From positions 1-25,376 of IMG/VR virus record IMGVR_UViG_3300003690_000310: DNA of 25,376 bases. One strand, given 5' to 3'. The notes below the pieces were generated by a model. The model ran no database searches and was not told the DNA's origin. It saw nothing but the letters and a program-made list of their open reading frames with translations. A program made the position numbers and the translations under genes. Below are positions 20,798 through 25,376 of this stretch, piece after piece (the stretch's first letter is position 1; each line of letters opens with the position of its first letter). The DNA is from a virus.

Positions 20798-21379
20798 ATG
20801 ACATTTGATGATATTAAGAAAGAGATTGGAAAGCGTTTAAATGATCCTGATCTAAAAAAATATAGAGGAGTGCTTAATAATGTCTTTACTCAGTCTATGT
20901 GCCAATTAATAGCTGAGAACAAATATCAGCCAGAGGATATTCCAGATCTTATTATTGATGATGTACCTGATGATGATGTAGTATTTGAGAATTATGAGGC
21001 AAGCTATGAATTACCCTTTAACACGCTCAAGTTCCTTGATATTTATTTGTCTACAGCGAGCTTAATGACAACCCCATTGACTCTAAAGGAAGTTGATCAT
21101 GAAGAGATAAAAAGGATACAGCTTGAGCCAGCGTTTGCACCTACGCATACAGAGTGTTTCTGGTACAGAAAGGGGAAAGAGGTCAAGTTCGTTTTGAGCA
21201 AAGATTTTGATTCAGATGAAGCACCAAATAGTTTCCCCTTTATCTATTCATATATTGAAAATCCAGATCCAGATGAATGGGACTCTTCAGTGGATTTAAT
21301 CGCTGATAAAGGTTATAGCAGGGATTTTTTATATAATTGTATTGATAGGTCGTTGGGAATGTTGGGTGGATCTAAATAA
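20798..21379 (+). CDS. head-tail adaptor-like protein, paralogue 2 (193 aa)
   Basis: A 193-aa protein has the same opening and length as the upstream paralogue: MTFDDIKKEIGKRLNDPD and YQPEDIPDLIIDDVPDD correspond to MTYDGLVVEICSRVNDPD and FGKDDIPGIMKTKGIVID. The middle is different (LNTLKFLDI-type strands, then FWYRKGKEVKFVLSKD). The duplication suggests two rings or sites of the tail neck, or one copy that has changed role. It shares one base (TAATG junction) with the next ATG. Confidence 0.6.
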   Translation: MTFDDIKKEIGKRLNDPDLKKYRGVLNNVFTQSMCQLIAENKYQPEDIPDLIIDDVPDDDVVFENYEASYELPFNTLKFLDIYLSTASLMTTPLTLKEVDHEEIKRIQLEPAFAPTHTECFWYRKGKEVKFVLSKDFDSDEAPNSFPFIYSYIENPDPDEWDSSVDLIADKGYSRDFLYNCIDRSLGMLGGSK

Positions 21380-22125
21380 TGCCTGTTTTAACTAAAAAGA
21401 AAACCGCAATAAAAAACCCATTAAACTTTATGGATATTTATGCAGACATAGCTATAGAGCTTCCCAAGCAGCCCAATGTAGGTATTGTCAGGACAGAGAT
21501 AAACAAAATTATTAGACGCATTAATGATGAGATTGGACTTTGGAAGGAGATGGTAAGGGTTGCAGCAGGAACGCTCACTACAGGATGGCAAAACTTAGAT
21601 TCAAATAATTGGGATGCTGAAGACGATCAGGATTGGGATATGTGGGGTAAGTTCACACATGGCTGGGACTATGATGCTACAGACAACATATTGAGGCTGG
21701 CTGATACTGTTGTCGAGGTTGAAGAGGTTTACATTGATGATGTCGAATGGCAAGCGGTTTCCTATGAGGTGGTAAAGGATAGCGATAACTCCACAGAAAA
21801 AATATATGCTCAGATAGGAAGATATATATATTTTCCTTTTGACCTATCAACATCGTCCAGTATCTGCGATATTCGTGTAAATATGAGCTATTCTTTTGTT
21901 GAGGAAAATGTTTCCAGTGGTACATCTATTGATTTGCCTGAAAGCTATAGACAGATGCTTATATCAGGTGCCTTGTTTTCATTGACCAGTCGTGAAAAGT
22001 ATAAAGATCCTGATGTTTTTTCTGTGAACAAAGAAATATTTGAGCGTGAACACGCCTCATTAAAGAATCAATACGAAAACTTGGAAGTTGAATATGTCTC
22101 ATACGACGCAACCTATAAATATTAA
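21379..22125 (+). CDS. predicted tail connector/tubular protein (248 aa)
   Basis: A 248-aa acidic, tryptophan-rich protein (NNWDAEDDQDWDMWGKF, then GWDYDATDNILRL) is followed by a helical end (YRQMLISGALFSLTSREKYK, then EREHASLKNQYENLEVEY). The last part resembles the C-terminus of phage adaptor/gp4-type proteins. Start and stop are tight in the operon. It may be a third neck component or a tubular tail protein. Named family not certain. Confidence 0.5.
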   Translation: MPVLTKKKTAIKNPLNFMDIYADIAIELPKQPNVGIVRTEINKIIRRINDEIGLWKEMVRVAAGTLTTGWQNLDSNNWDAEDDQDWDMWGKFTHGWDYDATDNILRLADTVVEVEEVYIDDVEWQAVSYEVVKDSDNSTEKIYAQIGRYIYFPFDLSTSSSICDIRVNMSYSFVEENVSSGTSIDLPESYRQMLISGALFSLTSREKYKDPDVFSVNKEIFEREHASLKNQYENLEVEYVSYDATYKY

Positions 22126-22143
22126 TTAAAAGGAGAAATCACA

Positions 22144-25100
22144 ATGCCTGAATATCACTTTAGCAATGATCCCAAAGACACTTACACAACATTATTGTCT
22201 GTTGGGACTAAAACAAATCCCGGTTTACACGCAACAAGCCAAAGGTCTGTATGGACTGACGATGGAGATGACTCTAAATCAGATGCTCCCTTTCAAATAG
22301 CAATGGATGCTATGCAAATGCAAAGCACAAGACCTCTGGAATTTAATGCAGCGACGGAATTTATTAATTCATCAACTGCTGGGCAGCTTGATATAGATGC
22401 AGGCACAACAATTGAAGTGACAGCACCAACCATTGAGCTGGCTGGTGCCACTCTTATAGATTTGCAGGGTGATACCGTTAAAATTGGTGAGGGTGGAGAC
22501 ACTGATATTACCTTAACATTCAATGCGAACAGCAATGATGGCGTTCTGACATGGATGGAGGATGAAGATAATTTTAAGTTCAGTGATGATGTGCTTATTA
22601 ATGGCTCTGAGAAGTTATATCTATATGATATTGGAGGTGAATATATATCTTCCGACGGTACAGATTTTACCATTAACTCCGGAAACGATATAAAACTTAC
22701 ATGCGGTGCAAGTGGAGATGTAGTTATACCTGCCAATGTAGGGATTACATTTGGCACAGGTGAAAAAATAGAAGGTAACAATACTGACCTAACTATAACA
22801 TCTGGTGCTAATATTAATCTTACTGCTACCTCAGATGTAGTTATACCCGCAGATGTTGGTATTACTTTTGGTTCTGGAGAAAAAATAGAAGGTAATGATA
22901 CAGATTTAACAGTTACATCTGGAGCAGATATTAATTTAACTGCTACTTCTGATGTTAATATTCCTTCTGATGTAGGAGTGACATTTGGTAATGACGGTGA
23001 AAAGATAGAGGGTGATGGATCCGACCTGACCATATCAAGCAGCGGAGCTTTAAATGTGACAAATTCAGGTTCAGGTAACAATATTGTCATCGATTCTACT
23101 GCTGGCTCTGTATACATAGACGGTGGAGAGAGTTCGGCAGCGGCAATTTATCTATCTGCAACTGGCTCTCATGCCAACACAACGGTTCTTATAAGCAGTG
23201 CTGGAACTGGAGCCTCGGCAATCGATATTGATTCCTCTGGCGGTTTTGATTTAGATACTATAAAGGGCATTACAGCAGACTGTACAACTTTGTCATTGGA
23301 CTCTACCGACACAACCAATCTCACAATGACAGCCAGCCATGCGTCAACTAAAGTATTGACTATTTCTGGCACAAACGCTGATGGTAGTGGTCAGGCTGAT
23401 CTGCATCTGGACATGGACGGCGACATTCATTTAAAATCCAATATTACTGGAGCGATAACAAATATGGCTTCATTATCTACATCTGTCTCGACAGCCGCAG
23501 GGATTCAGATTGGGACTGATCTTGCTGCTGTTGACATTGCGATAGGAGAAGCAAGCGATTCAAATGTTCTAATATCAGACAATTTAAAGGTTGGCGGTGA
23601 TGCTTGGGTGTCAGGAACATTGACAGCAGGCACAGTCAGTTATACAACTCTAACAATAACTCACGCCACGAAGTCCGTGTTAACACTGCACAACAGCGAA
23701 GAGTCTGATTCTGAGGGTGATAGGGATAGCTGGATTGTTTTTGAGGGTGAAGTTGCTGGAGAATCAGGTACAGGACATCAGCTCGCATATATAAAAGTTA
23801 CCCATGATTCTGGCGATTCAGATAAAGACGGTGGTATGTATTTTAACACCAATGATGGTTCAGACACTGATGATGCTTTGACTGAGCGGCTATTTTTTGA
23901 TCATGCTGGCAATGCTCAGTTCTCAACGGATATTGGGATCGAAGCCACAAGTAAATTATATCTTGATGGCAAAGGTTGCAGTGGCGATACATTTCTTTAT
24001 GAGAAAGCTGCTGATGAAGTTGTTCTGTCTTGTGGTGGTGAAGAGATCAGAATGGCAGATGCAACAGGAACAGGCAAGAACACAATATATGGCGTTGATG
24101 CGGGTCTAAGCCTTGATTCATCTTCAGATGAAAATGTATTTATCGGAGCATATTGTGCGGACGGCAGCCTGAGCGGTGCTGATAAAAATGTGGGCGTAGG
24201 TTACTTAAGTTTGTCGGCATTGACGAATGGTCGTAAAAATACCGCCGTGGGCTGGTCATCCCTTCTAAAGAACACCACGGGGCAATACAACACTGGTCTT
24301 GGTGATGAGACTTTATATGAAAATCTTACAGGGACTTGCAATACTGCTTGTGGATTTTCGAGTTTGTATAATACTACAGGAAGCCAGAACTCAGCAGTAG
24401 GATATAGAGCGATGTATACAAATGCTGGCGGTGCATATGCAGTCGCAATGGGCTATGATGCTCTTCATGGCAACACCTCGGGAAATAACAACACAGCCGT
24501 TGGTGCTATAGCTCTCAAAGAAAATGAGGGCGGGTCAGACAATGTCGCCGTTGGATACAGTGCTGGTGAGCATGATGATGGTGGTAATGATGTCGTTACA
24601 GCAACCCAGTGTGTGATCATTGGATCAGAGGCAGACTTTGAAACCACAACTCCTACCAATGAAATAGTTATTGGATATGGAGCTGATGGAAATGGTGATA
24701 ATAAAATTGCCTTGGGCAACACCTCTATAACCGCTGTACAAGGTCAGGTTGACTTTACTGCCTATTCTGATGCCAGAATAAAGCGTGCTATAAAACCAAC
24801 GGATATTGGCTTGGCTTTTATCAATAAATTAAATCCAATTCAATACAAACGGGTCAACCCTTTTGATTATCCGTCTGCACTAAAAGAACGAAGGTTTAAA
24901 AAGACCTCGATTACTAATGAAGATGGTACCAAGAGATTTAGAGAGCCAGATAAAAAACCACCAGCTGATAATTCGATATGTCACGGTTTAATTGCCCAAG
25001 AGGTAAAAGCGGTTTTGGATGAGCTAAGTGTTGAATCTAATATCTGGAACGAGACAGGAAGAGGCAAACAGGGTCTCCAGTATGCGACATTGGTAGTTCC

Positions 25101-25158
25101 ACTTGTAAAAGCCATTCAGGAACTTTCTGCCAAGGTAGAAGCATTGGAGAAACAATAA
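22144..25158 (+). CDS. tail fibre/spike with beta-repeats and C-terminal S74 intramolecular chaperone (1004 aa)
   Basis: The N-terminus (MPEYHFSNDPKDTYTTLL) may attach the spike to the tail. Residues ~190-310 are three 39-aa repeats. Residues ~310-650 are serine/threonine-rich beta-strands. Residues ~655-870 are NxAVGY beta-roll units of the same kind as in the fibre at 15545. The final ~130 residues are a peptidase S74 (endosialidase-type) chaperone: YSDARIKRAI places Ser875/Asp876 at the self-cleavage point, followed by the LNPIQYKR strand, GLIAQEVKAVL and a closing coiled coil (KAIQELSAKVEALEKQ). Such chaperones help trimer folding, then cut themselves off. An AAGGAG SD precedes the ATG. 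The spike probably binds or degrades a surface polysaccharide, although no enzyme active site is evident. Confidence 0.85.
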   Translation: MPEYHFSNDPKDTYTTLLSVGTKTNPGLHATSQRSVWTDDGDDSKSDAPFQIAMDAMQMQSTRPLEFNAATEFINSSTAGQLDIDAGTTIEVTAPTIELAGATLIDLQGDTVKIGEGGDTDITLTFNANSNDGVLTWMEDEDNFKFSDDVLINGSEKLYLYDIGGEYISSDGTDFTINSGNDIKLTCGASGDVVIPANVGITFGTGEKIEGNNTDLTITSGANINLTATSDVVIPADVGITFGSGEKIEGNDTDLTVTSGADINLTATSDVNIPSDVGVTFGNDGEKIEGDGSDLTISSSGALNVTNSGSGNNIVIDSTAGSVYIDGGESSAAAIYLSATGSHANTTVLISSAGTGASAIDIDSSGGFDLDTIKGITADCTTLSLDSTDTTNLTMTASHASTKVLTISGTNADGSGQADLHLDMDGDIHLKSNITGAITNMASLSTSVSTAAGIQIGTDLAAVDIAIGEASDSNVLISDNLKVGGDAWVSGTLTAGTVSYTTLTITHATKSVLTLHNSEESDSEGDRDSWIVFEGEVAGESGTGHQLAYIKVTHDSGDSDKDGGMYFNTNDGSDTDDALTERLFFDHAGNAQFSTDIGIEATSKLYLDGKGCSGDTFLYEKAADEVVLSCGGEEIRMADATGTGKNTIYGVDAGLSLDSSSDENVFIGAYCADGSLSGADKNVGVGYLSLSALTNGRKNTAVGWSSLLKNTTGQYNTGLGDETLYENLTGTCNTACGFSSLYNTTGSQNSAVGYRAMYTNAGGAYAVAMGYDALHGNTSGNNNTAVGAIALKENEGGSDNVAVGYSAGEHDDGGNDVVTATQCVIIGSEADFETTTPTNEIVIGYGADGNGDNKIALGNTSITAVQGQVDFTAYSDARIKRAIKPTDIGLAFINKLNPIQYKRVNPFDYPSALKERRFKKTSITNEDGTKRFREPDKKPPADNSICHGLIAQEVKAVLDELSVESNIWNETGRGKQGLQYATLVVPLVKAIQELSAKVEALEKQ
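22720..23070 (+). repeat. three tandem 117-base repeats in spike gene
   Basis: The segments beginning at 22720, 22837 and 22954 are exactly 117 bases apart and encode a 39-residue unit starting VVIPA(N/D)VGITFG, with EKIEGN and TDLT(I/V)TSGA. The third copy is diverged and ends in a serine-rich stretch. The unit looks like one or more coils of a beta-helix. It is a likely spot for recombination or copy-number change. Confidence 0.85.
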
Positions 25159-25192
25159 GGATTGTGGGAGAATGTGAGCCGAGAAAAGGCAC

Positions 25193-25376
25193 ATGACAAA
25201 AAGGGCATTACCTTTATTAACAGGTGGATTAAACGAAATAGTACGTCCCGATCTTATTGACGACAGCCAGCTTCAACAATGCCAAAATTATGAGATAGAG
25301 GGAGACGGAACATTAGTCTTGCGTACTGAACCAGAGCAGTTTGACAGCACTCTGGATGTTTTGTTATCTGAACTTT
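25193..25376 (+). CDS. probable tail/stabilisation protein, 3'-truncated by window
   Basis: An open frame runs off the right edge (61 codons seen). It begins MTKRALPLLTGGLNEIVRPD, then DDSQLQQCQNYEIEGDGTLVLR. The TGGLNE(x)RPDLIDDSQLQQCQN pattern resembles P22 gp10/T7-tube-like tail or stabilisation proteins in podoviruses, where it lines the lower tail. The ATG is preceded by AAAAGG. The family call is from context and pattern only. Confidence 0.55.
   Translation, partial: MTKRALPLLTGGLNEIVRPDLIDDSQLQQCQNYEIEGDGTLVLRTEPEQFDSTLDVLLSEL

Noticed and set aside
22293-23117. 274-aa reverse-strand frame in the second fibre
   Set aside because: Antisense to a repeat-rich coding region; the repeated composition keeps the opposite strand open without meaning.
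1-25376. CRISPR array
   Set aside because: No set of short, evenly spaced direct repeats with unique spacers was found; the repeats seen are coding repeats inside the fibre genes or short inverted repeats.
1-25376. tRNA or rRNA genes
   Set aside because: No cloverleaf-like segment or recognisable ribosomal RNA stretch was noticed by eye; the large gap at 5259-5802 is better explained by promoters and repeats.

Overview
The window looks like part of a temperate, short-tailed (podovirus-type) bacteriophage or prophage. It carries a tyrosine integrase, a large terminase, a P22-type portal, a scaffold, an N4-gp56/DUF4043-type major capsid protein, gp4-like adaptors and large tail fibres. It has no long contractile or non-contractile tail genes (no tape measure, sheath or tail tube). 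Promoters are sigma70-like and most genes have strong purine-rich Shine-Dalgarno (SD) sites, so the host is a bacterium. The host group cannot be named from the sequence. The fibre repeats and small protein families resemble those common in environmental (often marine) phages; this is an impression, not a search result.

Layout. (1) 1-5258 is a leftward (minus-strand) early or accessory operon of about 15 small genes, chained by 4-base ATGA stop/start overlaps or short gaps. From promoter to end it holds a basic 65-aa protein, an 83-aa protein, an ArdC-type antirestriction metalloprotease with an inserted DnaJ-like zinc ribbon, small acidic, membrane and CxxC zinc-ribbon proteins, two paralogues of one family, and finally a short integrase. 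(2) 5259-5802 is a non-coding divergent control region. It has a leftward and a rightward promoter, an 11-bp inverted repeat overlapping the leftward -10, a 10-bp palindrome in the rightward promoter spacer, several short inverted repeats and G-rich tracts. (3) 5803-7999 holds rightward small early genes: a coiled-coil protein, a DUF1376 protein, a membrane peptide, a helix-turn-helix protein (possible small terminase or excisionase) and a replication-protein-like gene. (4) 8012-14530 holds an M15-type endolysin, the large terminase, portal, two small basic proteins, scaffold and capsid. (5) 14543-18808 holds two small predicted virion proteins and a 1087-aa fibre of about 45 beta-roll repeats. 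(6) 18877-20220 holds small proteins, one with a membrane anchor (holin or spanin candidate). (7) 20217-22125 holds two tandem adaptor-like paralogues and a third connector gene. (8) 22144-25158 is a second 1004-aa fibre or spike ending in a self-cleaving S74 intramolecular chaperone. (9) From 25193 a further gene, probably tail or stabilisation, runs off the window.

How it works together (inference). The divergent region would act as the lysis/lysogeny or early switch. The leftward operon would make antirestriction and host-takeover proteins plus integrase. The rightward transcript would make replication proteins, then packaging, capsid and adhesion proteins. No repressor gene is recognisable in the window. 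The strongest candidates for something new are the ArdC/zinc-ribbon small-protein operon, the paired-operator control region, and the unusual fibre that has many beta-roll repeats but ends in a different C-terminal domain instead of S74.
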